From Amorphophallus konjac (lineage: Eukaryota; Streptophyta; Magnoliopsida; Alismatales; Araceae), in the NCBI GenBank assembly GCA_022559845.1, contig CM040120.1:166266334-166330333 (forward strand): a stretch of 64,000 bases of DNA, given 5' to 3'. Below are positions 1-11,746 of the stretch, piece after piece (the first letter of the stretch is position 1; each line of letters opens with the position of its first letter). A program made the translations under genes and the position numbers. Below the pieces are notes generated by a model. The model did no database searches and was not told the origin of the DNA. It saw only the letters and a program-made list of their open reading frames with translations.

Positions 1-2
1 GC

Positions 3-914
3 AACGAGATGCTCAGCTTCCTGGATGCCTATTCGGGTTACCATCAGATCAGAATGAATTCCGAAGACGTCGAGAAGACCGCCTTCATCACCGACTACGG
101 CGTGTACTGCTATACCCAGATGCCTTTCGGGTTGAAGAACGCCGGAGCCACATACCAAAGACTGGTCAACCACATGTTCGAGGAGCAGCTAGGTCAGAAC
201 GTCGAGGCCTACATTAACGACATGCTCGTCAAGACCCCCAAGGCCCAGGACCACTTCACCGACCTCGCCGAAGCCTTCGGCGTCCTCCTGAAGTACAACA
301 TGAAGCTCAATCCTGCCAAGTGCGCCTTCGGAGTAAGATCCGGGAAGTTCCTGGGTTTCCTGGTCACTCAGCGTGGGATCGAAGCTAACCCCGACAAGGT
401 CCAGGCCATCCTGGACATGCGCCCGCCCGCCTGCATCAAGGACGTCCAACGTCTGACAGGGCGTGTCGCCGCTCTCAGCCGTTTCTTATCCCGTGCGGCC
501 GAACAATGCTTGCCCCTTTTTAAACTATTGAAGGGGCCCAAGTTGGCATCTACTACATTCGCATGGGATGAGGAATGTCAGAAAGCGTTCGCTGAGCTTA
601 AGGAGTTCCTGGCTTCGCCCCCGGTGCTCTCCAAGCCTGTGCCGGGTGAAGCTTTGCTACTCTATCTCTCGGCGACGTCATCAACGGTCAGCTCAGTCCT
701 AGTCAGAAATGACTCGGGAATCGAAAGACCAGTTTACTACACCAGCAAGGTGCTTAGCGAGGCTGAGAGGAGGTACCCCGCAACCGAGAAGCTCATGCTA
801 GCGCTGGTTACCTCCGCGAAACGCCTCCGACCCTACTTCCAGGGGCACCCCATCACTGTGCTAACCGGCGAGCCGTTGAAGAAGATTTTGGCCCACCCCG
901 AGGCCTCGGGGTGA
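3..914 (+). pseudogene. Tat-type reverse transcriptase and RNase H (fragment)
   Basis: The frame opens at base 3 and runs to a TGA at 912-914. It covers the second half of a Ty3/gypsy reverse transcriptase: the FLDAYSGYHQI motif (first catalytic Asp), the MPFGLKNAGATYQ block, and the YxDD box, which here reads YIND, so one catalytic aspartate is replaced by asparagine, a G-to-A type change. Downstream is the LNPAKCAFGV...LGFLVTQRGIEANP segment, then the conventional RNase H region with YYTSKVLSEAERRY. This RNase H is degenerate, as is usual in Tat elements. The TGA replaces what is normally an arginine codon before LVKWA. The N-terminal part lies before the window. The altered YxDD box and the stop make it inactive. 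Confidence 0.9.
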
Positions 915-1424
915 CTCGTCAAATGGGCCATTATGCTTGGGGCCTACGACATCTCGTATCGCCCGCGCTCAGCTATAAAAGGTCAAGCGCTCGCCGACTT
1001 CATCGCCGAAAGCACCATCCCGACCGAAGGGAGGCTACTGACCATGCCCGGGCCAATCTGGGAACTATACGTCGACGGATCTTCCAACTTGGTTGGTAGC
1101 GGTGCTGGGATCCTCCTAAGATCCCCCGAAGGAGTGGAGCTGCAGTACGCCTTGAAATTAAACTTTCAGGCGTCCAACAACGCTTCTGAGTACGAGGCCC
1201 TTATATCGGGAGCACGCATGGCCCGGCGGTTGGGGGCTGAGCGAGTCAGGATCCACACCGACTCTCAGCTGGTCGCAAGCCAGGTCAACGGCGAGTACGA
1301 AGCTCGAGAGGCACCCATGATCAAATACCTCCAGCTGGTCAGGAGCTTGGCCCAACAATTTGAGGGATTCAAGGTAGTCCGAATAGCCCGAGAAGAAAAC
1401 TCCTGAGCGGACGCCCTCTCTCGA
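915..1424 (+). pseudogene. Second (archaeal-type) RNase H of Tat element
   Basis: This continues in the same reading frame after the TGA at 912. It begins with the linker YDISYRP...KGQALADF and then a complete second RNase H: YVDGSS (Asp), NNASEYEAL (Glu), IHTDSQLVASQ (Asp), and ADALSRLA (last Asp). A second TGA at 1404-1406 interrupts the module just before the last Asp, again at a position that usually holds an arginine. All four metal-binding residues are visible. The family is known to have captured this extra RNase H next to the original one, which supports the Tat assignment of E1. Confidence 0.88.
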
Positions 1425-1960
1425 TTGGCCTCCTCTCTAGACCCAGAAGGTACCCGATCGGTCCTCCTCGAAGAGCTAGAGCGCCCGAGCATTGACTTGG
1501 AGCTCCTCGCTGTTGACTCGGCCGTCCCGAGCGACTGGCGCACCCCCTACCTATCTTGGCTTCGAGACTCCAAAGAGCCCTCCGACCCTCGGGAAGCACA
1601 CCGAATGAAGTACCAAGCCCGGTGCTTCGTCATCCTGGACGACACACTCTACCGAAGGTCTTTCGCCGGCCCCTCCTGAAGTGCCTCGGCCTCGACGACG
1701 CCAGCCGAGCCATTCGAGAGGTTCATGAAGGCCTGTACGGAGCGCACTCAGGGGCAAGGTCACTGGCCAGAATCCTGTTACGACAGGGGTACTGGTGGCC
1801 CACCCTGCAGCGCGACTGCTCGGCCTATGCTCAACAGTGCGACCGATGCCAGCGGTTCGACCACTTGGTCCATCAGCCGGCTACAGAACTCGTCACCCTC
1901 GCCGAGCCTTATCCCTTCGCTCGGTGGGGGATCGACATTCTCTGACCATTCCCACAGATG
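1425..1960 (+). pseudogene. Integrase N-terminal zinc-binding part, frameshifted
   Basis: The pol frame continues to 1679 and then shifts; the integrase N-terminus is read in another frame from about 1670. The HHCC zinc-binding domain is seen as HEGLYGAHSG, YWWP and CDRCQRF, followed by FARWGIDIL, which carries the first catalytic Asp of the integrase core. A TGA comes directly after this point (1943-1945), and the rest of the core with the other two acidic residues is absent. The sequence after 1960 does not look like integrase, so about two thirds of the protein was deleted. Confidence 0.82.
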
Positions 1961-2750
1961 GCACCAGATGAAGAGGCGAAATCTCACGCTGGTTCCTGAG
2001 CTGGCTGGTAATCACCAAGTTAATGAACTGCAAGACAGGGAAACGGGTCAGAGGGCCCAGGGGGATTCCCTGGGGCAAAACCCTCCAACGCTCAAGTCAG
2101 TAGAGCAATGGTGGGAGCAGCGATAGGGAGGAGAAGGTGAAGGCGCGAGATCCCTCTCCACTAATGGGGTGAAGTGATCCTTGCTCAGGAGTTGGGGGTG
2201 GAACAATGCCCTTTTGGACTTACCTTTCGTAGGAGGGTATCCCAGGTTTAAATAGTGCGCCGCCCTCTGGAGTCCTGCAAGCTGAGAGGTCTCCGGTGGA
2301 GGTTACGTCCTCGTCGTGGGCTTTTATGGCCTCATCGTGGGGGCGTTATCCTCGCGGGGAAGCCGGAGCTCCTGGACTTCTTAGCATTTGGCCCGCTGTG
2401 GACTCTAACGGCTGCAGTGATGAACATTTTATCGGTCGTTCCGAGCTTAGGGGGGCCGGCCCTATCGAGCGATAGGCCTAGCTCGGTGAGGAGATGGGTC
2501 GGATAGACCGGCTAGCGCTTCCCCCCTTCGTGCGGAGGGATAGCTCGTGCGCGGGTCTTCCTGTGACCTGACCGAGGCTCGGGCTCTGAGCCTTGGGGCC
2601 GCCTAGGAGAGTTGTTTCCTCGAGCATTGTTTTATTGGGCTTTTCTGAGTGGGCCCTGCGGGCTGTCACTTGGGCGAGCTTGCCTCGTTGGGCCTTGTTG
2701 GGCCTAGTTGGGTCTGCTCTTTGAGTGGGCTGCAGGAATCCCCCTCTCCA
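1961..2750 (+). other. Non-coding LTR-like end of E1
   Basis: No credible coding frame is seen. The stretch includes a segment (about 2040-2100) of the kind found in LTRs of Tat/Retand elements, a possible TATA-like TTTAAATAG near 2249, and GC-rich DNA to the boundary with E2. LTR ends could not be fixed because no second copy is present. Confidence 0.45.
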
Positions 2751-2756
2751 GATACG

Positions 2757-4440
2757 GCCAATTGCCCCTTGAATATAAAGTGCATTAAACTCTTGGCGGC
2801 CGTATGAGTTAGCAAAATCCGGGTGAAGAACCCCTCTTGGCCAGTTATTTGAACAACAACGGAGTGAGAGGTAATAAGAGCATCAATAACAAGTCCTCCG
2901 GCGGGCAAAGAAATTGCCACCGGTCTCGCTTGAGAAGAAACTGGCACTAATGAAAGGGAACCCTTCTTGACAATTGTCATTGAGGTAAAGGCTCATCATT
3001 CCCAAAATAGCCAGGGACCAGGACGCGGATCGGCATCCGATAGATGAAATCTTGAAACACACGGATGGCACCAAACTGTCTTGACTTGGCTCATAATCTC
3101 CCTGGGGACTAGACCCAAGGGGCACTGTAGGCAGTACACACCCGCTCCGTAGGGTGGAAGTGGATGGAGAAGTGGAGGTAGTAGGTTTGGATGGTGGAGG
3201 TGAAGGTTTGGGAGGCGTGGAGGTTTCAATGGGTGTAATGATAGCAAGTGGTGGCGTAGGCAATGCGGGCAAAGGCGGAGGTAAAGGCAAAGGCAAAGCT
3301 TGCTCAGGCTCGGGCAGCGAGGAAGATGGAAGAGAGGATGGAGATGGTGATGAAGGCACTGGTGGTAGTGGAGATGGAGGCGGTGATGAAGGCAAATGGG
3401 AAGGTGAAGGGGAAGGCCATGACTCCCATCGTCGACCTATCGATATGACACGTCGGGTGGCGTTGGGAGTGGAAGCGGTGGTAGCAGAAAAGGGGGAAGA
3501 AGGGGAGGCACTAGCCTAAACAGAGGCTTGGATAGGTGAAGGCGATGGAGTCGGGATTGGAGATGGCGATGGGGATGGTGGAGTAGGTGATGGAATAGGT
3601 GGGGGAACGGGTAATGGAGCGGGTGCATTACCAGATAAAGAATCACAGGGGTGCCCCTGGTCTTGTAGAGATGGAGACGGCTACTTGGGCTGCGCCTGCT
3701 ACTGCTATTGCTGCTTGCTGTGGAGATGTAAGACAACTTGATGAATCATAGGCCAATCAATTCTCTTCTTATCTTCCAGATTATAAATAAACTCCAAGAA
3801 CTTGGAGCAATCCTCGACCAAATGCCCCTGCTGGCGATGATATTCACAGAACTGAAGCAAATCCACAACCGCGGGTCGGCAAGGCACAACCAGAGGAAGT
3901 TGCAACACATGAGTGGCCATCAAAGCCCAAAAAATATCGATAAAACACTCTGGCAATAGAGTATAAGGAGCCCGCTTCGTGCATGGCCGATGCCAAGGAG
4001 AAGGTTGTGGAGACGGAAGTGAAGGTTGCGTGGGGAAAGGTGCATGGCCAGCGGAAGGGCTATGCGTAGGCATATGTGGAGCAGGATGAGGGGGTATGTA
4101 GATGACATCCACTTGCTCGGGGTGTGATGTTCCCTTGACTGGAGTTGGAGATGCAAGTGGAAACGCGGGGGCGAAAGGCTGACTCGTGGATGGTGGACTC
4201 ATGGAGGGTTGGTATGTGGAGGTATATGGGGATGTAGGAGCGAAAGGTTGACTCATGGAATGTTGATATGTGGGAGTGTACGGATATGTAGGAGCGGAAG
4301 GTTGACTCATGGAAGGTTAATGTGTGGAAGCGTAGGGATTCATAGAGGGATACGTAGTGGAAGGCTGACTTGTGGAGGGTGCGTAGGAGGCGGTAGATGT
4401 GGATGACGAGGTGTAAGTGGGCGTAGAAGGTGGGGGACAC
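2757..4440 (-). pseudogene. Proline-rich linker and unfamiliar C-terminal domain (E2)
   Basis: This is the distal part of the E2 gag protein. Around 3800-3850 it carries an unusual zinc-finger-like motif, CEYHRQQGHLVEDC, of the CHHC type known from Tat/Ogre gag proteins. Then comes a long proline/serine-rich stretch, an RSGC motif, and a domain containing VKKGSLSLVP, QARPVAISL and ITGQEGF that also occurs in E4 and, more diverged, in E3. Coding is spread over at least two frames, so frameshifts are present. The homology stops at about 2757 at the E1 border. The domain has no catalytic motif that I recognise. Confidence 0.75.
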
Positions 4441-5868
4441 TCAGGGTCAAGGGAACTTTGGAGTTGTTGGTGGATGAAGCGGGCTCGACTGTATAGTTGT
4501 TGCCAAGTGGTTATATCATTTTGGCCAAGACGAAGCGATACTCGGGCGTTGCATTAGAAATTAACATCTTGATCTGCTCCCCCTCCGGAATGTGCCCCGT
4601 GACTTACGTGGCCAGGCGACGCCTACTGTCGACAAAAACAAAGAACTTCTTCTCAGACTTCATATTCTCGTGGGCTAGATCCACCATAGAATACTTTGGC
4701 CCAACCTGGTCCCGAAATTGCTGAATAAACTTGCCTTGGATAGCTTGAAAATTCACAACTTGCTCTTGCAGTAATGAGAAGAACCAATCCCGAGCCGGGC
4801 CTTCTAAAGACAGACCAAATAAATATGCCATCAAGTGTTGGTCATGTCGAAACTTGGCCGACTCGTAAATGAACTCCTTAACGTGCACATGTGGGTCACC
4901 GGCTCCACTATAACAGCGATATGTAGGATTTGTGAAGGTGGTGGAAGCCGAAGATCTTGAAATGTGAATGGAACACTTAAGGAGAATTTGGGATCGATTC
5001 GACGTTGGAGTTCATCAAGCTAGCGTTGGGTCTGAGCAATCATCTCTTGGGTCGGGAGAGACCGAGAATAATGTGGGCCAGCCTGAGTAAGAGGTTGTGA
5101 ATTTGGACCAGGATTATGATAATGGGCCGGATAAGTGGATCTGGGCTGAGAAGAAGAAGGGAAGCCCATTCTAGGAGTAGAAGGGTACATGGGCCTAGAA
5201 GGAACATGAGCATATGGACCCATCGGGCGAGTAGAAACATGGGCAGAAGGAGGAGGCCCATTTGGATGAAATTGGCCATGAAAAATCGCGCCAGCTACAT
5301 GGGAAGGAGAAGGCCCATTAAGAGGAACTTGGCCATTAGGGATTGGGCCAGCAACATAAGAAGGAGAAGGCCCATTAGGATGAATTTGGCCATTAGAAAT
5401 AGAAGGCCCATTAAGATGGTTTGCAATAAGACGTTGGGTCTGGGCTGATACGTGGGCCATAAGGTTAGTTTTTTATTCAGATGGGTCAGAGGGACCATGG
5501 GAACATGGACCCCCATAGGAAGTAGATTCTACGCGGGAATACGAATAAGACTGGGAAGGAGAAGGATACATGGGATGATGATGCTCCATGAGGGCAAATT
5601 GTGACTTTCTATAGGATATCAATGGGAATACAATCGGGGAAGCAAGGGCATGAAGGGGACTCACTAGGACTAATGCAAGACCTAGGGAAAATAGACCTGA
5701 GACAATGGGACCAAGCAATGGACACACAAAATGGGCTAACCTAAATGGGCCTAACAACAAAAGAATTATGTGGATGATGAGGGAATGAAACACAATACCA
5801 CAAATGGGCTTGGCAAGCCCAAACAACACAAACAATGCAATGTTAGAGTTTTCACCCAAATCAAACAA
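4441..5868 (-). pseudogene. gag capsid region (E2)
   Basis: The clearest block (4604-4960) is a retrotransposon gag domain with HVKEFIYESAKFRHDQ, LMAYLFGLSLEGPARDWF and a helix-rich continuation, matching E4 at 22400-22690. The N-terminal part (5020-5868) consists of degenerate repeats built on NGPSPSYVAGPIPNGQ-type units, giving a low-complexity proline/glycine/asparagine tail. A stop lies near 5470 and frameshifts separate the pieces. Gag packs element RNA into cytoplasmic particles; this copy cannot make a full protein. Confidence 0.8.
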
Positions 5869-7053
5869 TTTAATATGATTGGAAATATTTTAGAAGTTTT
5901 AATGGACCTTTTAATGATTTGAATTAAGAATAATTCCCTCAAGATAGATATCCTATGAAAATAAGGTCCAAACTTTGAGTTTGACTGAGGTTAATTCTCT
6001 CACACGGATGCAAATGCAAGTCCTAAGGGGTGGAAAGGTACAATCGGTCCGGCATCTGTGTGGGAATCCATGGCTCATGGGGACTTACAGAGGTCCCGGA
6101 TAAGATCACCTAGTCGACTCCAAGGAATACGGAGGTGAGGGGATCACTTACCAAGGGGGAATGCAACTATGATATGCAATGCATGACCCTATGTGCACAC
6201 GAGTGCATGCAAAAATCTAGCATAAAAGTGAAAAATGAAGGCAATATTTAATTATGCAAACACAATGATATGAGTGCAAACAATATATGAAAACAAAGAT
6301 AATACGAAGGACAAAAAAGAAACACCAGGAACAAGCAAAAAAAGAACCTGGAAGGCAATTAAATCATCAATGCAAAGCGTACATGTGAGTCTGCCCCTGG
6401 ACCTGCATGCAAATTTTATGCACAAAACCTGAAAATGGAGACAAGATTTAACTATGCAAACATGACCCAAATAATACAAATGATAAATGGAATGAAAGAC
6501 AATGCAAAGGGAAACAAGATGGAAGCAAGAAGCAAACAATCAGACCTCGGTAACCTAATAAAATCATCAACCAAAGACGTACCTTTGAATCTGTCCCTAG
6601 GCCTGCCTGCAGACTTAATGTAGAAAAACTTAAAATTGAAGACACAATCAAATTATGTAAACATGACCCACATGATGCAAATGATATATGGATGGAAAGA
6701 CAATACAAAGGGCTACAAAATGGGCCTATGAATGGAGCAATCCGACCCTAGGAGGTCAACTAAATCACCCAAGAAAGATGCCCCCGTGAGCCTGTGCGCA
6801 GACCTGCCGGAAATCAAATGGAGGTCCCCAGATGACCGTTTCTACGAAGTTACGGTCTCCTGGAAGACTACCAAATGGTGGAGATCTCCTGGAGACCGTT
6901 TTATGAAAGTAAACATCTCCTAGAGATCGCCATATGACCCCAGAACCTGAAAACTTGTAAAAACTAAGGAAAAATGGAGAGAAAACTACCTAAACATGAC
7001 CACATAGACACCAAACTCACAGGAGAGCATGAATAACATGATGGGCACTAGGT
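5869..7053 (-). other. 5' leader of E2
   Basis: Untranslated leader between PBS and gag. It contains the shared leader block (6037-6131) and a group of GACCGT/ACGGTC words at 6820-6940, including the palindrome GGAGATCTCC. No coding capacity is evident. Confidence 0.6.
6037..6131 (-). promoter_or_regulatory. Shared leader block, copy in E2
   Basis: On the minus strand this reads TATTCCTT, GACTAGG, CCTCTGTAAGTC, GAGCC, GGATTCCC and GATTGTACC in order. The core (6037-6096, 60 bp) aligns with cores in E3, E5 and E9 of 57-59 bp. It lies about 1.7 kb downstream of the E2 TATA box. It includes a splice-donor-like GTAAGT. Function is unknown. Confidence 0.65.
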
Positions 7054-7071
7054 GTCCTACCGTGATCGCCA
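7054..7071 (-). promoter_or_regulatory. Primer binding site of E2
   Basis: TGGCGATCACGGTAGGAC on the minus strand lies 11 nt after the LTR end. The TGG start matches the CCA of a tRNA 3' end. E3 has the same site with one difference. I did not identify the tRNA. Confidence 0.75.
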
Positions 7072-7813
7072 AAAAATAGAGTTGTGGATGGTTTTATCTA
7101 CCCCACCCCCAAACTAAACAAATAATGTATGAAGCATGAAAGTATGAACAAGCGGGCAATAAGGAAGTGATAAACTGACCGTGATCGCCACCAAGGTTGT
7201 AGCAACGCCAAAGGGATGAAGAGATGAGAGGAACGGCACCGTGTACCTTGGAGAGATGAAGAGTTGATCACACTTGACAAACAGAGTGTGAGGAGTGATG
7301 TGGCATCAACCTCCTCTCCTTCCAGTCGGCTAGAAGAAGAGGGCCTCACGTACAATGCATGCTCTCCTGCAAAACAAATCAAACACGAGCAAAACCCATT
7401 AGAAAATTTGAGTGTAGCATCAAATCTCGAAGTGATAAAATAGGGGTAAAAATTTAGGGAGAATGCACCGGGAGGTGGTTTTTAACCCCTGTGAAAAGGT
7501 GCAAAAGATAGGTATGTGTGTTGTGATGATGTATGAACAAATAGAAAGGAAAATCACATAACACAACTTTGGGAATATGCTATGCAATATGAAGAAAAAT
7601 GTAGATGTAGCAGAAACTATGTAAACTGTGATGACTTGCAAAATTAGGAGGGGAATAACTAAGAGTAGAAACGATGAAAAGAAGCCATTGAGTGTGGAAA
7701 TCAAATATTATACTTCCTCTTCAGGCTAGGGTTAAAGCAGAAGGTAGACGACACATCATGGTTTTGCCCCGAAGCAAGAAAGAGCCCCCCTTCACGACAT
7801 GCGAACTGGGTTC

Positions 7814-7821
7814 TATTTATA
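7814..7821 (-). promoter_or_regulatory. TATA box, E2 LTR
   Basis: TATAAATA on the minus strand within CTATAAATAGAA. The matching position in the E4 LTR is 40418-40425. Confidence 0.7.
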
Positions 7822-8158
7822 GGAGCAAGAAAACCCTAGCGTTTAAATCTGAGATAAACACCCAAAATAAGGGATTTAGATTGATAAATATCCAGATAAT
7901 AGTGGGAATAAGAGTCCCAAATCGAAGGAAACCGAAGTGAAGGATTATCTCCTTTGAAATCGGTGCAAGATAGGGCTCCCAGAGAGTCCTTAGGCGAAGA
8001 AATCGGAGTTCAGGAGGTTCTGGGCTCTCTGTCGAATTAGCGGTCTATCGCAAGACTACAACTAGGGTATGACGGTCAAGGGAGGACTGCAGCTAAGCCA
8101 TGGGATAAGCATGAAAACGACTACGCCAGCGAACAAGATGACCCAGGAAAATCAGGCG

Positions 8159-8185
8159 TTTGGCGGTCTTATAGGGACCGCCAAA
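8159..8185. repeat. Perfect CpG-rich inverted repeat, E2 LTR
   Basis: TTTGGCGGTC (8159-8168) and GACCGCCAAA (8176-8185) are perfect reverse complements separated by 7 nt. Further imperfect copies of the same word follow to about 8290 (GGCAGCC...GGCCGCC, GGAGGTCC...GGCCGCC, GGCAGTCC...GGCCGCC). Confidence 0.9.
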
Positions 8186-10020
8186 CCATATGGCAGCCAC
8201 ATGAAGGGCCGCCAAACCAGGGGCATTTGGAGGTCCAAAGAAGGCCGCCAAATACTTTTGGCAGTCCTCCATATGGCCGCCAAAAGCTCCCTACTGGCGA
8301 AGGTGCTCCGGCCGATGAGGACCATAGGAATGGTCTCGGAACTTAGGGAAACCATGAAGAATGGTCCAAAACTTGTAGAAAATGGCTTCCAAGATCGGAG
8401 GGCTAGGGAAATGATTAAGAAATGTGCTCGGAACAAGATCAAGGAAGTTCCACAACAATGGGTAATTCGGGGCATCACGGAAGATGAATAAGAGAATAAT
8501 TCGACTTGTAGGCTAAAAACGGGTGTCAACAACCAGAACATTCAGCATGATCTGCTTAGGGATCACCTCAGGCTTTCGGCCATTTAGATGGACTCTGATG
8601 TCTCTAATCAGAACAAACTTGCTGGTATTGGAGACCCGACCCCTGGAGGTAGCGGCAGCAACATTCCTATGGAGTATTCTTTGATGAGACGTCAATCGCC
8701 TGCTAGTCGAGATGGCGTCCGAGTGCACATGGTAGACGAAGCAGCTTACAGTCTTGACCGATGTGTGGTCAGCACTATTCGTCGACAACCTGGCAGCAGT
8801 CGGCCGAACTGTAGCGGCTCCCATGATGGGAGCGTTGGTTTATTCTGGCTTGGGCCCCTAGGTCTTCAGCAGATCAACGAAGGCCACCCCTAAGAAGTTG
8901 GGGAAGCCTACAACCAGTGGAAAGTCCCCAAACTCTGTTGGCACCTCCTGGTATACCTGGCGTGGCTCTCAACAACAAGCGGTCCGAAGGTGACGGCCGT
9001 TGGGTTTGTTGAAGTGTAACCTGCAATTTCAAATTCAAACGTTAGAATTTTAAGAAGAGGCCATTGGGCCCCTAATCGTGGCGAGGAGATGAAGGGAGGT
9101 TTCAGTCCCATCGGGGGTGCCAAACTTGTGGATGCACTAAAAATTATCTCTTTTCGTTTGTTCATTTGTTTCATTTACTTAGTGTGTGGGCATGCTAGTC
9201 ACAAATTGATAATTTATTTCGGCTCCAAAGGCCAAGGTGGCCTGGAGCCACTGGTGCACGCCGTCTGGCTAATAAGACGATAGTGAGTGTCGTGTGTGGG
9301 CTAAAACCCGCCGTGCCGTGAAGGTCACGACGTTAATTACATCTCCCCGAAGGGGAGAAAACCCTTGATTAATCGCCAGGAAAAGGGACCCTATGGCCTA
9401 AAATTAGCATTAATGAAATGAGATAATGAAAATCTTAAACTTTGTTAAAATATCTCACGTTTGGGTGTAAACTCTCAAATCATGTTGGTCGCTCATTGAC
9501 CATTTCATGTCCGGAGATAAGTCCGAAATAAAAGCATGGCAAGTTTGATGTTTGATAAGAGAGTGGGATTAGATCCTTGTGGAAAATGGGTCAGTTTTAG
9601 TGGGCTATTGGCCCGGAGCAATGTCGGGTCATGGCCATATTGGGGTGGTCCCCGAGGTCCAGGCACGGCTTACCGGGGCGTCATTTATATTACCTTCACC
9701 CCGGGTCTAGGGATGTGAGGGCTCCGAAGCGGACATCACTGTGCTTGTTGCTCTTTTTTTATTATTTAATCCTACTTGAATGCATGCATGCATTTGTTAA
9801 TCTAACAACGTATATTATTATTCGTTTATTATTGTTATCATAATTTTCTTTGATTACATCCTTTTTTTGTTACTCTTTGACAGCTATTTATTTGCCCATT
9901 TATTGTTTTTTTGTTTGATTATTTATCACTTTTGTTTTTCTTATGCTTTTTTGTTTTCTTCTTTTTTTTCTTAAGTTGAAACGAGAGAGGGGGGCTGTGA
10001 TCCAGTTGCCCATGGGCGTC

Positions 10021-10139
10021 GGATCACCCGCCCCCTTCTTTTTTATTTAAGAATGGGGGAGGGTGATCCGGCAGGGTGTATTGCCGCCAGAGCACCAGGC
10101 CCCCCGGTGATTCGGCGGGGTGCATCGCCGCCGAATCAC
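10021..10139. repeat. Two nested-style perfect inverted repeats
   Basis: GGATCACCC (10021-10029) pairs perfectly with GGGTGATCC (10061-10069). Then GTGATTCGGCGG (10107-10118) pairs perfectly with CCGCCGAATCAC (10128-10139), with a 9-nt loop. The words GATC and GCCGCC recur between them. Confidence 0.9.
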
Positions 10140-10387
10140 TCTTCCCTTCCACATTTCTTTCGCATTTTTTCATTTTTTTTGCCTACTTGGTTATGCATGT
10201 TTTATTGTCCTCTTTGCTATTTTTCTTGTTGTTGATTGAAGATGGCCCACCTGGATTGGGGCGAGAAAAGAAAGGGGAGGTTTACATAAGCCACAGGGAT
10301 AAACAGTCAAATTGGGCAAAGGTGGGAATCGACGCAGAGGCAAGCTACGTCGACTCGGCGCTGTACTGTAAAGGCGGAGGGCCAATG

Positions 10388-10422
10388 CTGCGTCGACCCA
10401 CTGCGAAACTACGTCGACGCAG
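10388..10422. repeat. Perfect 10-bp inverted repeat with GTCGAC core
   Basis: CTGCGTCGAC (10388-10397) and GTCGACGCAG (10413-10422). Other GTCGAC words lie nearby, including the palindrome TTCGGTCGACCGAA at 10693-10706. Confidence 0.9.
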
Positions 10423-11746
10423 GATTATGGGCTTGGCATTTCTTTATTTCCTCTTCTTCATCTTTTGCATTGGAGTTGTAGATTTGGTGTAGAGGGTTTG
10501 GGGTCATTAATTTGCATTTTTATTCTTTCAATTTATACTCTTTTAATGTCTTTTCTTCCTTCTCTTTTATTCCTTTGGAATGGGCCAAGGGGAAGGCTTG
10601 CTGCCATAGGGTAGTCAACAAGCTTAGGATGTCTATCGACATGCAATGGGGTGCGTCGACCTGGCCTACCCCCTCTGTCGATGCACATAGGGTTCGGTCG
10701 ACCGAAATTACTAGTCAGTTCACCGAATCCTGTGGTAAGTTGACTTAAGGGGAAGGGCAAGTTGACTTTCCCCTGACTCGCAGCAAAACTATGTTGTTAT
10801 GTCCATTGAGAATGGTATGCAGTACGCCTAAAGTGAATTCATGGATTATTTGTTGTCAAGGAAGGCATGCAACCTTAGAAAGTGTAGGAAATGGCTTTGC
10901 AAGCTATTTGCACGTGGTATGCAAGTGTTTGATGAACTGTTTATGGAGAGTGACTTCCGGTACAAGGCGAAGTATTTCACTCACGCATAGTGACGGCTTC
11001 CGAGTGGACGCGATCCAACATTTCCACGAACCACCATTTATATACCACGAAGTCATGACACACAAGCACGCATGATGGTAGTATGCATGAGACTCAATTT
11101 ATATTTGTAATAGATGCAAAACCCGTTGTGCATGCAAAGGGGCATGCATGACTTGCTCAAGCTTTTAGCAAATGCAGGGAGTCTTATATAGACCTCTTGC
11201 TCGTGAGAGATTGGCAGGGAATTCTATGCAAGTCTAAAGCGTGCATAAGGCTTTGATGATGATGATGATTTTTTCAAAGGATGTATGCAGTTCGGGGCAG
11301 GAGGCTGGGCCAAAGGGGAATTAGCCCCTATGGAGACTTCTACACAGGAAGACCTAGATAGAACTGGGAATCGGATGGGTCGAGCCCCTGGGGTCGACTC
11401 CTTGCCGCACAGAGTCTTGGGCCTTTTTTATTTTATTCGTTGATTGTTTTGCTTTATTCCTCTTCGTTCCCTTTTTATGTTGTCTTCAACAGTCTATCAT
11501 GGTTTCATGTTTAGAATTATTTAGCCATCCATTCCTTTTGTTTGTTAGCCTCATCCTGTAGACACGTCCAAATTGACATCATCTTAAGTACATCTCTTAT
11601 GACATTTTAATTCTAAAATTTGACCCTCAAATCGACTTATTTGAGTGGTTTTCCTTATTTTTCTTGATCATTCAGCTTTCCTTAGCTTTCCCCCATTTCT
11701 CTATTTTTTTTGATTTTTCTTGGATTTTTCTCTAATTTTTCGAGAA

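Larger units (their letters stand above)
1..2750 (+). mobile_element. E1: decayed Tat-type Ty3/gypsy fragment
   Basis: The block is markedly richer in G and C than the rest of the window. It holds reverse transcriptase, RNase H, a second RNase H and the start of integrase in that order on the plus strand, followed by about 0.8 kb of LTR-like non-coding DNA. The presence of two RNase H modules in tandem is the known hallmark of the Tat lineage (Ogre, Retand and relatives). The left end lies outside the window. The right edge is placed near 2750, where homology of the next element (E2) to E4 begins. No target duplication could be confirmed, so whether E1 inserted into E2 or the two were joined by deletion is open. 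Confidence 0.85.
2751..8531 (-). mobile_element. E2: truncated Tat-like element (gag only)
   Basis: Read on the minus strand, the order is 5' LTR (8531 to 7083), PBS, a leader of about 1.2 kb, gag, a proline-rich linker and an unfamiliar C-terminal domain, ending abruptly where E1 begins. Its proteins and LTR match E4 on the plus strand: the LTR of both starts TGTTGACACCCG and is about 1.45-1.48 kb without insertions. No pol and no 3' LTR are present here. Frameshifts break the coding region several times. The bases flanking the 5' LTR are 8532-8536 (ACCAG); the matching duplication is lost with the 3' end. Confidence 0.85.
7083..8531 (-). mobile_element. 5' LTR of E2
   Basis: Starts TGTTGACACCCG at 8531 and ends CCATCCACA at 7083. 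It is homologous to the E4 3' LTR, with the same start, the same TATA context and the same PBS-like echo near the end (7190 to 7175, minus). Length 1449 bp, against about 1.48 kb for E4 once the nested E6 and its duplication are removed. The U3 side carries GGCGGTC/GACCGCC hairpins. Confidence 0.88.
8532..11551. other. Unassigned LTR-like region
   Basis: No coding region is supported. A weak antisense reading at 8535-8890 may be a decayed retroelement protein, but no motif could be named. The middle (9735-9985) is very T-rich. From 10021 to 10706 it holds four strong inverted repeats or palindromes similar in style to those in the LTRs of this window, so it is probably an LTR or leader of another element. 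From 10800 to 11170 GCATGC and near-variants recur. E3 is inserted at 11557, and the region should resume after 44910. Confidence 0.5.

Noticed and set aside
3154..3519. Glycine/glutamate-rich open frame on the plus strand
   Set aside because: It is the antisense of the proline-rich linker of E2. The minus-strand reading has homologues in E4 and E3.
6037..6131. tRNA-like gene in the shared leader block, because of GGTACAATC and GCTCAGTCGG-like segments on the reverse strand
   Set aside because: The order of the box-like segments is wrong for a tRNA and no cloverleaf can be drawn.
8513..8824. A 100-codon minus-strand frame beside the E2 LTR
   Set aside because: No motif was recognised and it runs into the LTR boundary; kept only as a note in the unassigned region.
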